64,000 nt of DNA from Flavobacterium rakeshii (GTDB lineage: Bacteria > Bacteroidota > Bacteroidia > Flavobacteriales > Flavobacteriaceae): assembly GCF_009741375.1 (NCBI RefSeq), contig NZ_WOWP01000001.1, positions 62,001 to 126,000 on the forward strand. Reading direction: 5' to 3'. This document shows positions 22,562 through 31,563 of the stretch, one piece after another; within the stretch, counting starts at the first letter, position 1; each line of letters starts with the position of its first letter. Under the pieces are notes generated by a model. That model did no database searches. It was given only the letters and a program-made list of their open reading frames with translations, and was not told where the DNA came from. The translations under genes were made by a program, and so were the position numbers.

Positions 22562-23164
22562 TTATTTCATTTCCTTAATAAGGTCCTGTAGTCTTACAGC
22601 CTCATTGTGGTGTGTTTTAAGCGTAGGTAACATATCGGCAGCCCACATTCTTATTTCTTCGTCATTAGCTTCCTCACTGGCCTTCTCCATCTTCTTAATT
22701 GCCTCTTCATGACCATCCACCATCATATCCACATACTTTTTGTCAAAGTCCTCTGTTTTCTCTTTGCTTAGTTTATCATAAGCCTTTTTCCCGTCTTCAC
22801 TTAAAGCTGTGGGCAGCGATATATTTTTTAATTCTGCATTTTTCTCAAGGTCAGCCATTGCCTTAGTATGGTCGTTAAAAAGTATTTCGGCAAAAGCCCT
22901 TACTTCGGCATTAGTACTTTTTTGCTGTGCCAGTTTAGCCAGTTCAATTTCTTTCCTGTTCACATCGGCAGCAAAAACAAAATATTCGGCATCATCTTCT
23001 TTAGCCTCATTAGTATCTTCAAACTTGGCTTCGTTTTGCTCCTCGGCAACTTCGGTAGGATCTGTTTCCTTATTATCCTTGCACGAAGTAGCCCCTAATG
23101 TAATGGTGATAACTGCTGCGCCAAGCAGCATTTTTCCTAATATTGATCTCCTTTTCATAGTCAC
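22562..23164 (-). CDS. DUF4142 lipoprotein
   Basis: A 200-residue exported protein with a ferritin-like four-helix DUF4142 domain. The lipoprotein signal runs to Cys28 (ITLGATSC), then an acidic linker (KDNKETDPTEVAEEQNEAKF). The domain (about 58-198) shows the family repeat FVFAADVNRKEIELAKLAQQ, EVRAFAEILFNDHTKAM and MVDGHEEAIKKMEKASEE, ending LPTLKTHHNEAVRL. Function of DUF4142 is not known, though the genes often sit in stress-response clusters, as here with Lmo0937 and BrkB. The start may be the second ATG at 23158. Confidence 0.88.
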   Translation of the reverse strand: MTMKRRSILGKMLLGAAVITITLGATSCKDNKETDPTEVAEEQNEAKFEDTNEAKEDDAEYFVFAADVNRKEIELAKLAQQKSTNAEVRAFAEILFNDHTKAMADLEKNAELKNISLPTALSEDGKKAYDKLSKEKTEDFDKKYVDMMVDGHEEAIKKMEKASEEANDEEIRMWAADMLPTLKTHHNEAVRLQDLIKEMK

Positions 23165-23204
23165 TTGTTATTTAGATTATTTGGTTACTTCATGTTTACA
23201 ATGT

Positions 23205-23212
23205 CAAAATTA
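23205..23212 (-). promoter_or_regulatory. -7 element of the DUF4142-Lmo0937 unit
   Basis: Reverse-strand reading TAATTTTG matches TAnnTTTG, 40 bases before the start. No good -33 TTG at the right distance. Confidence 0.4.
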
Positions 23213-23278
23213 ACACATAAAGTATGACTAAAATATTAAGGGATTCACAATTAGTGTTAGGGAAATACTAAATGTAAT

Positions 23279-24187
23279 TTATTCGTCTATAACGTCTTTT
23301 CTAATCTTAACAGCATAGGCGCTCGGGGTGATTTTTTTGCCGTGAAGGCGTGCATAGACCTTAGTAAATTCGGCACCGAAGTAGAGTATGATAGCCGAAT
23401 AATATACCCATAAAAGTATGATGATAACCGAACCCGCCGCCCCGAAAGCCGAAGCAACATCTGAATTAGTTAGGTAGATACTGATACCAAATTTCCCCAG
23501 CATAAAAAGTATTGCCGTAGTACCCGATCCTACAAGGGTATCCCTCCAGGTTACATGTCCGTCGGGAAGGGTACGGAAAACTATTGAGAACAATAAAGTG
23601 ATAATACAAAACAGAAGTCCGAAGTTCAACACATACACCAGGTACACTGTAGTTTCGGGCAGGAGTTCTTTTAACTGACTACGCAGTAAATCAAGCACGG
23701 TATTAGCCAGTAAGCTCACTAATAGTAAAAAGCCTATAGCCCCAATCATGGAAAACGACATAAGTCTGTTTTTAATAAACTTTTTAATACTCTTATCGGG
23801 CTTTGCTTTTAGCCCCCATATATAGTTAATGGAACTTTGTATCTCCACAAATACCCCCGATGCTCCCACAAACAGTACCACAATACCTATAACAAGCCCC
23901 AGTACACTATCGCCCGATAGTTTTGTATTGGTAATAATTTCCTGAATTTGTGCTGCAGCCTTAGGACCTACAAACTCGTTTATTTGTCCGTAAAACTCCC
24001 CTTTAACGGCATCTTCCCCAAAGAAGAGTCCGCAAACCGATATAATTATAATGGAAAGCGGCGCAATGGAGAATATGGTATAATACGACAGTGATGCCGC
24101 CAGTTTGATGGCATTATCTGAAAAAAATTCGGTAAACGTAGTCTTTAAAAGCGTCCATACTGTAAGGCCTTTATGCTTTATGCTCAT
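23279..24187 (-). CDS. BrkB/YihY family membrane protein
   Basis: A 302-residue inner-membrane protein of the YihY/BrkB (former RNase BN) family, with about six membrane helices. Family features are AASLSYYTIFSIAPLSIIII (31-50), VGASGVFVEIQSSINYIWGL, the helix TLPDGHVTWRDTLVGSGTTA and the last helix IIILLWVYYSAIILYFGAEF. It is not a nuclease, and its transport substrate is unknown. It follows the FAD oxidoreductase gene by 17 bases, so the two are probably co-transcribed from the promoter before 25407. Confidence 0.9.
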   Translation of the reverse strand: MSIKHKGLTVWTLLKTTFTEFFSDNAIKLAASLSYYTIFSIAPLSIIIISVCGLFFGEDAVKGEFYGQINEFVGPKAAAQIQEIITNTKLSGDSVLGLVIGIVVLFVGASGVFVEIQSSINYIWGLKAKPDKSIKKFIKNRLMSFSMIGAIGFLLLVSLLANTVLDLLRSQLKELLPETTVYLVYVLNFGLLFCIITLLFSIVFRTLPDGHVTWRDTLVGSGTTAILFMLGKFGISIYLTNSDVASAFGAAGSVIIILLWVYYSAIILYFGAEFTKVYARLHGKKITPSAYAVKIRKDVIDE

Positions 24188-24204
24188 GGTTGTAACAGGT
24201 AATT

Positions 24205-25407
24205 TTATCGGTCAAACGAAAACAGGGACAAATCGTTATTCTTTTTGCCCTGCAGCAGGTCACACAGTATTTGTGCTCCCACCACGCTAAAGGTAATGCC
24301 GTTTCCGCCAAAACCCAAAGAAAAATATCCGTTTGGTAATTTTTTATACGGCCCAATGTATGGGAGTCCGTCTTTTGTGGAGCCAAAAGTACCTGTCCAA
24401 CTGAATTCGGGCTTAAAGTTAAGGTTAGGAAACATCTTATTTATGTCGTTAGTAAGCTGTTTGGTTTTCCTGTCTATCAGTTTATCACGCTTTGCCGGAT
24501 TAGAGAAATTTTCATCCCTGCCCCCTACCAGCACCCTGTTATCGGGAGTTGTGCGAACGTACAGATATGGGTCGGCAGTGTTCCATATAAGTACCTCATC
24601 TTTCCAAAAAGGCCTGTCGTTATACTGTTCACTCACCACCGCATAAGTAGACAACAGGTTAACAATATCCTTATCAATAAAATTTACCACCTCATAGCCT
24701 GTGGCATATATCAGTTTATTGGCTTTGATAGTGTGCCCCGATTCGGTTTTAAGTACCACTCCGTTTTTGTTGTGTTTAATATCGGTAACAGGACTACGGT
24801 CAAAAACATTTAATTCCTCCCCTTTCTTACGGTGCTGTAACAGGCAGTGCGTAAGCATATAGGCATCTACCTCGGCAGCCTTGCTTGATACTATAGCGCC
24901 ATAACCCTTAAAACCATACTCGTCTTTCAGTTCCTCCTCAGTTAGCCAGCGTACTTTAAACCCTGCTTCCTTTCTTGCTTCATATTCCTTTTTAAGCCAG
25001 CTTACATCTTTTTTATAAGCCGCATAGTACAGGCTTTTACGTTTTTTAAATCCGTCGGGCTTAAAACCTTTGGTAATCTCCTCAAGGGTATCTATCGCTT
25101 CTCCGCATAACTGATAGGCTCTCTGGGCATTTTCCTTACCTATCATTTCGGTGAGCTTATACAAAGGGACATCTATTTCATACTGAAGCAGTGCGGTACT
25201 GGCACTGGTACTGCCCAGCCCAATAGTACGGGCATCTATAGTAGTACATTGTATACCTGCATTTACCAGATAATATCTAACCAACGCTCCCGATATACCT
25301 GCACCTATAATAACAACATCGGTTTCCACATCATGATCTAACTTAGGGAATGTAAATGGTAGTCCGTTTTTTACCAACCAGAACGGATAGCCTGCTTTAA
25401 GGGTCAT
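24205..25407 (-). CDS. FAD-dependent oxidoreductase (D-amino-acid oxidase / glycine oxidase fold)
   Basis: A 400-residue flavoprotein of the DAO family. The dinucleotide motif VVIIGAGISGALVRYYLVNA lies at residues 31-50, the ASTALLQYEIDVPLYKL segment follows, and the C-terminal flavin contact is GLPYIGPYKKLPNGYFSLGF with GNGITFS. Members oxidise amines or amino acids in the cytoplasm or at the membrane; the substrate here is unknown. It is the first gene of a two-gene unit with BrkB. Confidence 0.82.
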   Translation of the reverse strand: MTLKAGYPFWLVKNGLPFTFPKLDHDVETDVVIIGAGISGALVRYYLVNAGIQCTTIDARTIGLGSTSASTALLQYEIDVPLYKLTEMIGKENAQRAYQLCGEAIDTLEEITKGFKPDGFKKRKSLYYAAYKKDVSWLKKEYEARKEAGFKVRWLTEEELKDEYGFKGYGAIVSSKAAEVDAYMLTHCLLQHRKKGEELNVFDRSPVTDIKHNKNGVVLKTESGHTIKANKLIYATGYEVVNFIDKDIVNLLSTYAVVSEQYNDRPFWKDEVLIWNTADPYLYVRTTPDNRVLVGGRDENFSNPAKRDKLIDRKTKQLTNDINKMFPNLNFKPEFSWTGTFGSTKDGLPYIGPYKKLPNGYFSLGFGGNGITFSVVGAQILCDLLQGKKNNDLSLFSFDR

Positions 25408-25505
25408 ATACTTATTAATTAAGGTTTTACTTATAAAGTTATAGCATATTACATTTGTAACGGAAGTGTTAGCCCAATTATAGGATTTATTTAACTCTTG
25501 TTAAA

Positions 25506-25539
25506 TTGGTTTTTTAATTTATAAAAAGTCATAGTTTTG
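25506..25539 (+). promoter_or_regulatory. Promoter of the LETM1-related gene
   Basis: TTG at 25506-25508, 23 bases of spacer, then TAGTTTTG at 25532-25539, 18 bases before the ATG. It shares the 150-base gap with the divergent FAD oxidoreductase gene. Confidence 0.65.
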
Positions 25540-25557
25540 CAATACAATTAACACAGT

Positions 25558-26754
25558 ATGATTAACCCTTCTGCCAGCGGATGGATCGATAAGTTTTTTG
25601 CCAAGCTTAAAGATAATCCACACATAAATAACAGTTCCCGTGAGTTTTACCTTCGCGTAAGGGAAACCGGGTTTGTATATGGACATGTGGTGAGCTTTAA
25701 CGACCTTGATGATGCCGAGACCAAAGGATGGACATCGGAAGAGACTACAAAGGCGGCACTGCTTAACACTTTGTATGCCTTATACAGACTGGTAAACCAG
25801 AAGGAAAATAAAACCGACTTTATTAATCAGGCAATTGCCTTTTACAGGGAAATGACTCCCGAAGGGTTTAATCCGCTTAAAATAGTATTGCCGGCAGGAG
25901 AACCAAGCCATCAGCTGGAAGCTATACTGGAGCAGCGTATTAAAACAAACGACAATATTATAAGCCGTAACTTTTCGCATATACTTACCAATGCTTTACT
26001 GTTTATGGATGTGCTGGCTTTTCGCCAATACCTGTTGTACCATGAGCTGCCTGAGAAATACCTGCGCAGGCTCGAGGAAACAGTTATGGGTATTGTTGCT
26101 ATTGCGCTTACCGAGAAAACCGAAAAATCGTACTATGACGACCTTATCCTTAAACTGTTTGAATCGTCTGTACGTTATACTAAACTGTCTAAAATAAACA
26201 ACGGCAGTATTACCATGCCCGAACTGGATTTTGCAGAATCGGAACTGGAAAAAAATTACCTGTTGGATATGGCAGGAATGGCGGTATGGAGCGATGCCGT
26301 TGAGGAACAAACCGAAATTGAGTTTTTGTACAACCTAGCCGGTCAGCTTAAACTTAGCAGGGATATTGCCAAACAGAGTATAGAGTCGTTTGACCTTTTT
26401 ATTGAAGAATATAAAAATGAGATTCCGTACTTTAAATACTCCAACCCTATAAAGCATTTTTACGGACATGCGGCAAAAACTGTTTCGCTGCTTATTACCC
26501 GTAACAAAAAACGCCTTATCAAGGAGATTTCCAATAATGGCGAACTTATGTTGCTGCTTACCCACTCTACTCACCGCAGCCTAGATGAAGGCGAAAAGAA
26601 AAAGGTTAAGAAACAATTGCTTGAAATTTGTAAAACAGTACCGTCTCTTACTATTTTCCTGCTACCGGGTGGTAGCCTGCTGTTACCGGTGCTTATTAAG
26701 TTTATACCTAAAATGCTGCCTACAGTATTTAACGAAAATCTCGATGAGGAATAA
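25558..26754 (+). CDS. LETM1-related protein
   Basis: A 398-residue helical protein matching the group annotated in Flavobacteriaceae as LETM1-related biofilm-associated protein. It starts INPSASGWIDKFFAKLKD and ends in a LETM1-like segment near residues 340-395 (LDEGEKKKVKKQLLEICKTV, then PSLTIFLLPGGSLLLPVLIK and FIPKMLPTVFNEN), the part that in mitochondrial LETM1 contacts ribosomes. One hydrophobic helix lies within that segment. The bacterial function is unproven; the biofilm label rests on homologue naming, not on anything in this sequence. It has its own promoter and terminator. Confidence 0.82.
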   Translation: MINPSASGWIDKFFAKLKDNPHINNSSREFYLRVRETGFVYGHVVSFNDLDDAETKGWTSEETTKAALLNTLYALYRLVNQKENKTDFINQAIAFYREMTPEGFNPLKIVLPAGEPSHQLEAILEQRIKTNDNIISRNFSHILTNALLFMDVLAFRQYLLYHELPEKYLRRLEETVMGIVAIALTEKTEKSYYDDLILKLFESSVRYTKLSKINNGSITMPELDFAESELEKNYLLDMAGMAVWSDAVEEQTEIEFLYNLAGQLKLSRDIAKQSIESFDLFIEEYKNEIPYFKYSNPIKHFYGHAAKTVSLLITRNKKRLIKEISNNGELMLLLTHSTHRSLDEGEKKKVKKQLLEICKTVPSLTIFLLPGGSLLLPVLIKFIPKMLPTVFNENLDEE

Positions 26755-26758
26755 CAAC

Positions 26759-26797
26759 AAAAAAGCCGGAAAACGTATGGTTTTTCCCGGCTTTTCG
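26759..26797 (+). terminator. Terminator after the LETM1-related gene
   Basis: AAAAAAGCCGG and CCGGCTTTTC pair, with the inner GAAAAC/GTTTTTC extending the stem. Confidence 0.8.
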
Positions 26798-26844
26798 AAT
26801 TAACACACCTTCTATAATTATCGATTAACTAAACTCCTTTTTTC

Positions 26845-27096
26845 TTAGTCTGCATTATACTCCTTGTATCGGTAGTACTCCTGTATTGTCATAATACCCT
26901 TGTGTACGCTTTTTCTTTTAATGGCAAGTACCAGCAACACTACTGTAAGTATTGCAACACATGCCAACAAGAATATAAAAAGGGTATTTAAGAGGAAACC
27001 GCTAAAGCTTTCGTTATCAAAGCTAAAATTGTTAATAAACAGGTATCCACCTAACAGTACTACAAACAATAGTAGAAAATAGTAAAGCAGTTTCAT
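26845..27096 (-). CDS. Small two-helix membrane protein
   Basis: An 83-residue protein with two membrane helices, near residues 2-22 (MKLLYYFLLLFVVLLGGYLF) and 35-60 (LNTLFIFLLACVAILTVVLL), then a basic tail and a tyrosine-rich end (IQEYYRYKEYNAD). The frame is open to 27159, but the ATG at 27096 starts the hydrophobic segment and is preferred. No family is recognised. The following gap 27097-27299 is AT-rich and shows no clear feature. Confidence 0.55.
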   Translation of the reverse strand: MKLLYYFLLLFVVLLGGYLFINNFSFDNESFSGFLLNTLFIFLLACVAILTVVLLVLAIKRKSVHKGIMTIQEYYRYKEYNAD

Positions 27097-27299
27097 GATT
27101 TTGTTTTTGGTTGATTTTGATACTGCAATTTCTAAATTTATATACTTACATACCAGCACTTTATGAGTATATAACTTTTGTTTAAGAAATATTTAGCAGG
27201 TAAAAACCCACACCGTTTTACGGTATATCCCACAAACAAAGGGAAGTGTAAAAAACTTTTAAACAGTTGTTTATCTGTTAAATAAAAACTAAAAAAAGA

Positions 27300-28301
27300 T
27301 TAGTCCCTTTTCTCCGGTTTTTTGGCAAACGGATTAAACGAAACACCCACATTAAAATAGCCTGTTGCATTTTGTTGTGTAGAGAGTATATACTTTGAGG
27401 TAACCTCTCCCCTTTCGGTAAAACGGGAATTAAACACATTGCTTAACCCGCCTTTAAAATAGGCTATAAACTGATGGTTTAGTATGGTTTCATAAGTAAA
27501 GCCTGTTTTTATTTCAAGCTGGCGGTAATCGTATACATCTGCAAAACCAGCGCGGTTGGGGTAGGCATAAAATCCGTTTGAGGTAAGTTCGCTACCCAGC
27601 AGTATCCTGCTGTTTTTAAATAGCGGATGTCTAAACAAGAGCCTGTTTGGCAGGAAACAGTCAAACACCCATTGCGAGTTTTCAAACTTATGTTCCAGTG
27701 TGAATACAGGTGCAACGGGTACAGGCGATGCCGGATCTATAAAAACAAGCAGTCCCGTACTAATGGTAGTACGGGCATTGCGTTTCAGCACGATTGTCCC
27801 TCCTACAAAACCTTTTATCCTTTCTGCAGACTGTTCTGACCCATCGACAAAAACACTAGCGTTATAAATAAACGGCTTATTGAACATTTTAGAAAAGTAA
27901 GTAAAACTTAATGCTCCTGCCAGATAATGAAAATCACTGGTATTGTTGTTAACGGGTCCGTTATAAGTACCTGTATTGGTAAGATTGTTTACTGTAAGGC
28001 TCTCGTAAGTATAATTAAGCGATGTGGTAATATTCCATTTCGGCTTTCTTATTACAGGAAGGTTAACGGCAAGTTTCAGCCTGCTGTGGTTTTGCAGTGT
28101 CCCTTCCTGGTAGTCCTGTTTGTAAAGCTCAGAATCAAAATCAGACGGCAGGTACTGCTGGTATTGCAGGTCGATTATACGAAACGACGGAAACCTGTCT
28201 GCCAGTTCCCTCTGGAAACCTTTTTTGATTTCGTCCTGTTCCTGAGCGTTTGCAAAAAGGCATAAGAATGCCGATGAAAATAAAAGCAGGCTTTTTTTCA
28301 T
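27300..28301 (-). CDS. Outer-membrane beta-barrel-like protein
   Basis: A 333-residue exported protein. Signal peptide MKKSLLLFSSAFLCLFANAQ (cleavage after about 19). The rest alternates hydrophobic and polar residues with frequent turns and aromatic strand ends (for example NITTSLNYTYESLTVNN and LEIKTGFTYETILNHQFIAY), as in an outer-membrane barrel; it may belong to a DUF6268-like group. It lies 32 bases downstream of a LytTR response regulator and in the same direction, so the regulator, its kinase and this protein may form one transcript. Function unknown. Confidence 0.65.
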   Translation of the reverse strand: MKKSLLLFSSAFLCLFANAQEQDEIKKGFQRELADRFPSFRIIDLQYQQYLPSDFDSELYKQDYQEGTLQNHSRLKLAVNLPVIRKPKWNITTSLNYTYESLTVNNLTNTGTYNGPVNNNTSDFHYLAGALSFTYFSKMFNKPFIYNASVFVDGSEQSAERIKGFVGGTIVLKRNARTTISTGLLVFIDPASPVPVAPVFTLEHKFENSQWVFDCFLPNRLLFRHPLFKNSRILLGSELTSNGFYAYPNRAGFADVYDYRQLEIKTGFTYETILNHQFIAYFKGGLSNVFNSRFTERGEVTSKYILSTQQNATGYFNVGVSFNPFAKKPEKRD

Positions 28302-28333
28302 GGAATAATGATTTTTGATTGATGATTAAACTC

Positions 28334-29053
28334 CTATAGCTTATCAGGCTGGCTGCGGCCTAAATAGAGTTCGAAAAAGTCTTTGCGATATACATCGCCT
28401 ACAGGTATCTCTGCTGTTTTTATATATACGGTATGATTGTCAAACGAATCGATATGGCTTAGGTTTACCACATACGACTTGCTTACCCTCACAAACTGCT
28501 TAGTGTTAAGGTTACCGTGTATGGTTTTAAGGTTCATGGCGGTTACCATTTTACTCTCGTCAAGATGGATTACCACATAGTCCTTTAATCCTTCTATGTA
28601 TCGTATATCGGTAAAAAGTATTTTATGGTACCTACGGTCACTTTTTACAAGCATGTATTCGTTTTCAACACCTTCCATTTCCCCTCCCTTTCCTTTAAGC
28701 AGGTTATGGTAGGTTAATGCTTTTTCTATGGCGGTTTGTAACCTGTCTTTTTCTATGGGTTTTACCAAATAGTCTATGGCTTCTACCTCATAGCTTTTTA
28801 GGGCATACTGCGAATAAGCCGTAGTAAATATGATTAGTGTTTCCCTTGGTACCGATGAGGCAAAATCAAGTCCGTTTATACCCGGCATCTCTATATCCAG
28901 AAAAATAAGGTCTACATCGTTTTCATTTAAAAACTCGCGTGCTTTTTTTACCCCGTTAAAACATCCTTTAACCGTTACACTGCCAATATCCTGCAAAAGC
29001 AACAGCATACCTTCGCGGGCCAGCGGTTCATCGTCTACAATTATACAGTTCAT
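28334..29053 (-). CDS. LytTR-family response regulator
   Basis: A 239-residue two-component regulator. The receiver domain (1-115) has the acidic pocket DDEP (7-10), phosphoacceptor Asp53 in LIFLDIEMPGING, Thr in TTAYSQYAL and Lys in YLVKPIEKDRL. The LytTR DNA-binding domain (about 135-235) shows YMLVKSDRRYHKILFTDIRY, FVRVSKSYVVNLSHIDSFDN and IPVGDVYRKDF. It overlaps its kinase gene by four bases (start within the kinase stop), so expression is coupled. Confidence 0.93.
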   Translation of the reverse strand: MNCIIVDDEPLAREGMLLLLQDIGSVTVKGCFNGVKKAREFLNENDVDLIFLDIEMPGINGLDFASSVPRETLIIFTTAYSQYALKSYEVEAIDYLVKPIEKDRLQTAIEKALTYHNLLKGKGGEMEGVENEYMLVKSDRRYHKILFTDIRYIEGLKDYVVIHLDESKMVTAMNLKTIHGNLNTKQFVRVSKSYVVNLSHIDSFDNHTVYIKTAEIPVGDVYRKDFFELYLGRSQPDKL

Positions 29054-30126
29054 ACCAGTAACGTTAATTTAACCATAAACTGAGTATCAGTTTCATTAAT
29101 ATCGAGTTCAAAAGTCTCGCCATACAGCAGTTCTAACTGCCTTTTTATATTTATTAACCCCAGTCCGCCCTCATTGTTCACGGCTGTAGGTTCTTCGGGT
29201 TTTGTATTCACGCACGAAAATACCAGTTTATGATCTACAACACCAAAACCTATATCAATATGCGAAGGATTATCTAAATCCACACTGTGCTTCACGGCAT
29301 TTTCAACAAAGGTTACAAACAGGTTAGGCGGTAACATAATCATCTTAATCTCATTTTCGCAAACCATATCAATGGTAAAGCTAAAATCATCACGTCTTAT
29401 GTTTTCCAGTTCCAAAAAGTCATTAAGGAACTGAATTTCTGTAACCAAAGCTACTGCGTCCCTCCTGTTCTGATAAAGTAAATGCCTCAGGAAGCCCGAT
29501 AGTTTCATAATGACTTGAGAAGCTTTATCGGTATCCTTTTTAACCAGTACGCTTACATTGTTAAGCATATTGAACAAAAAGTGAGGATTAACCTGATTTT
29601 TTAATTCTTTAAGCTCTATTTCCAGTGAGTTACGTTCCAGTTCGTTAATACGGTTAGTATTATATACCCACTCCTGAAAAAGCTTTATGGCTGTAGAGGA
29701 GAACACCAGCATTATCAATATATTACTCACATTAAGTATTTCCCTGTATATGCCCAAATGATGCATTTTATCGGGCAATACCCTGTAGGGTTCTATATAG
29801 GTGGTCCTTACAATTCTAATCATTGCATAACTGCATACTACCATAGCTATAAGCGAAATAAGGTAGGTTACAAAACGGCTTTTAAGCAGGAAACGCGGTA
29901 TAAGCACATACATGTTTATGTATACCATTAGCAGGAAATAGCCAAACCATATCGTTTTGTTGTAATAATTATATGGTCCCGAATATTCCTTAACCCCGTT
30001 TGGGTCATACATTACTAAAAGTAAATAAGTAAGAATGAGCAAATGCCTGTACACCCTGTACCTCTTACCTATAAAAAACTCAACAAACCAGCTCTTATTA
30101 TTGAAACAAAAGTTATCCAAACCCAT
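29050..30126 (-). CDS. LytS-type sensor histidine kinase
   Basis: A 358-residue membrane kinase of the His_kinase (PF06580) group. Four or so N-terminal helices (about residues 27-40, 60-78, 84-105 and 130-150) sense the membrane or lack a large sensor domain. The phosphoacceptor is His182 in LKNQVNPHFLFNMLNN, and the ATPase domain has FVENAVKHSVDL and GGLGLINIKRQLELLYG. It partners the LytTR regulator that overlaps its 3' end. On the reverse strand a TAATTTGC element lies about 30 bases before the start. Confidence 0.9.
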   Translation of the reverse strand: MGLDNFCFNNKSWFVEFFIGKRYRVYRHLLILTYLLLVMYDPNGVKEYSGPYNYYNKTIWFGYFLLMVYINMYVLIPRFLLKSRFVTYLISLIAMVVCSYAMIRIVRTTYIEPYRVLPDKMHHLGIYREILNVSNILIMLVFSSTAIKLFQEWVYNTNRINELERNSLEIELKELKNQVNPHFLFNMLNNVSVLVKKDTDKASQVIMKLSGFLRHLLYQNRRDAVALVTEIQFLNDFLELENIRRDDFSFTIDMVCENEIKMIMLPPNLFVTFVENAVKHSVDLDNPSHIDIGFGVVDHKLVFSCVNTKPEEPTAVNNEGGLGLINIKRQLELLYGETFELDINETDTQFMVKLTLLV

Positions 30127-30301
30127 AAATTTTACACTGCGAAATAATGCAAATTAGCACTTTAACGCATCAATTTTATACAAAACCGCTAATTAATTAT
30201 ACCAAACTTACTAATTAAGATTTAAGTAATACCAAATATTGGGTTTGTATAATATAACGGGCTGTTTGTATAAAATAATTACCCTGTACTTATATGTAAT
30301 T

Positions 30302-30309
30302 TACATTTG
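30302..30309 (+). promoter_or_regulatory. -7 element of the gene at 30327
   Basis: TACATTTG matches TAnnTTTG, 17 bases before the ATG. No TTG at the right distance was seen upstream. Confidence 0.45.
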
Positions 30310-30326
30310 AATAAAACTAGTTACTA

Positions 30327-31016
30327 ATGGATTTATATACAATGGGGCAATGGACAGATGCTATTGAAAATCTTTCTGTTAGCACACAAAAAAAGGAAAA
30401 GAAGTTACAGGAGCTATCCACTTTATGGAAGTTTGTTTCCACAAGCAGGGAGTTTGTTACTATTAACGGTGACTTTGGACTGAAGTATAATAACGAAGAG
30501 ATTAACACAGTTGTGGCCGACCTCAACCTTATACAATCGGGCTACAGTGATGTTTTAGAACAAACACTACAGGAAACCGAACTTAACCTGCTCCACAATC
30601 AAAAACAGGGGTTTTATACGCTTACGCTCTACAAGCATATAAACAACTTTACCACAAACGGGTTACTGGAACTTCAGGAAGAACTTATACTGTGCAGCGA
30701 AGGTGAAATGGTACACTATTGCTATGTGAAGGAATTTAACCGCACACAAGCCCTTTACCATAAAATAAATGCTAACCTAAAGGTTAAAGAAATTGCCCGC
30801 GAAGATGTAATAAAAGTATTAAAAAAGGAGGAGATAAAAGCCAGCGGAACCAATAAAAAATGGCTTATACTTACACTGGATAATTACCAGAGTAAGTGTG
30901 ATCATTTCTTTATTAAGGATGAGGTTTTATACCTTCCGTTTGAAAGCGGATACGATAGGGTTTTTCTGTTCGATTTTTTCAAATCAGAGATTATTGAACT
31001 CAAAACCAATTTATAA
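30327..31016 (+). CDS. Cytoplasmic protein of unknown function
   Basis: A 229-residue soluble, charged protein without signal or membrane segments. The N-terminal part is helical (WTDAIENLSVSTQKKEKKLQ), the middle has alternating strands (LELQEELILCSEGEMVHYCY) and the C-terminal half includes SGTNKKWLILTLDNYQSKCD and PFESGYDRVFLFDFFKSEII. No family is recognised. It starts 200 bases from the divergent LytS gene and could be related to it only by position. Confidence 0.55.
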   Translation: MDLYTMGQWTDAIENLSVSTQKKEKKLQELSTLWKFVSTSREFVTINGDFGLKYNNEEINTVVADLNLIQSGYSDVLEQTLQETELNLLHNQKQGFYTLTLYKHINNFTTNGLLELQEELILCSEGEMVHYCYVKEFNRTQALYHKINANLKVKEIAREDVIKVLKKEEIKASGTNKKWLILTLDNYQSKCDHFFIKDEVLYLPFESGYDRVFLFDFFKSEIIELKTNL

Positions 31017-31096
31017 AGCGAAGTTAAAGAGCGTTAAATAGCTTACCGGTACATTTTGCTTTGATTAATTTTAAGGTAAAATCAAACTAAAAAGCT

Positions 31097-31531
31097 ATGA
31101 GTAAATCACTTATTGTAAAAAACAACATTAGGATAAATGCACCCCTTAGCCGTGTGTGGGAGGTGCTTACAAAACCCAGATACATTCGCCTGTGGGACCA
31201 GCTTCCCGAAGACTTTGGCGATTATGACATTGACCCTGCCACTGTGATAGAATGGCCGGGATATTCAAGACTATCGGTAATTGAATTTATCCCTAACCAA
31301 AGGCTACGATACGAACTATATGTACCTACATGGGAAGAGCGCGTTACCAATATTGGTTACACTTATACCCTAACCGTAGATGATGACGGGAACACATGGC
31401 TGGGTGTGGAAATAGGCGACTTTGCCATACTTGCCGAAGGCGATAAATACTATGATACCAGTGTGGACTTTGAAAAAACAGCTTCACAAAAAATAAAGGA
31501 ACTGGCAGAAAAAAGGGAAATTGTATTTTAA
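31097..31531 (+). CDS. SRPBCC-fold (AHSA1-like) protein
   Basis: A 144-residue single-domain protein of the START/SRPBCC superfamily, which binds hydrophobic ligands in a cavity. The family start NIRINAPLSRVWEVLTKPRY (10-29) and the later strands (SRLSVIEFIPNQRLRYELYV, then YTYTLTVDDDGNTWL) and the long C-terminal helix (VDFEKTASQKIKELAEKR) are typical of AHSA1-like proteins. The ligand is unknown. A terminator overlaps its stop codon. Confidence 0.85.
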   Translation: MSKSLIVKNNIRINAPLSRVWEVLTKPRYIRLWDQLPEDFGDYDIDPATVIEWPGYSRLSVIEFIPNQRLRYELYVPTWEERVTNIGYTYTLTVDDDGNTWLGVEIGDFAILAEGDKYYDTSVDFEKTASQKIKELAEKREIVF

Positions 31532-31543
31532 TTTCCCTTTTTT
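31509..31543 (+). terminator. Terminator overlapping the end of the SRPBCC gene
   Basis: AAAAAAGGGAAATT and AATTTCCCTTTTTT are perfect 14-base complements with loop GTATTTT. The stop codon (31529-31531) lies at the loop/right-arm boundary. Its T- and A-rich flanks let it serve the convergent gene too. Confidence 0.85.
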
Positions 31544-31563
31544 AATTATCTATATTTTATCTA

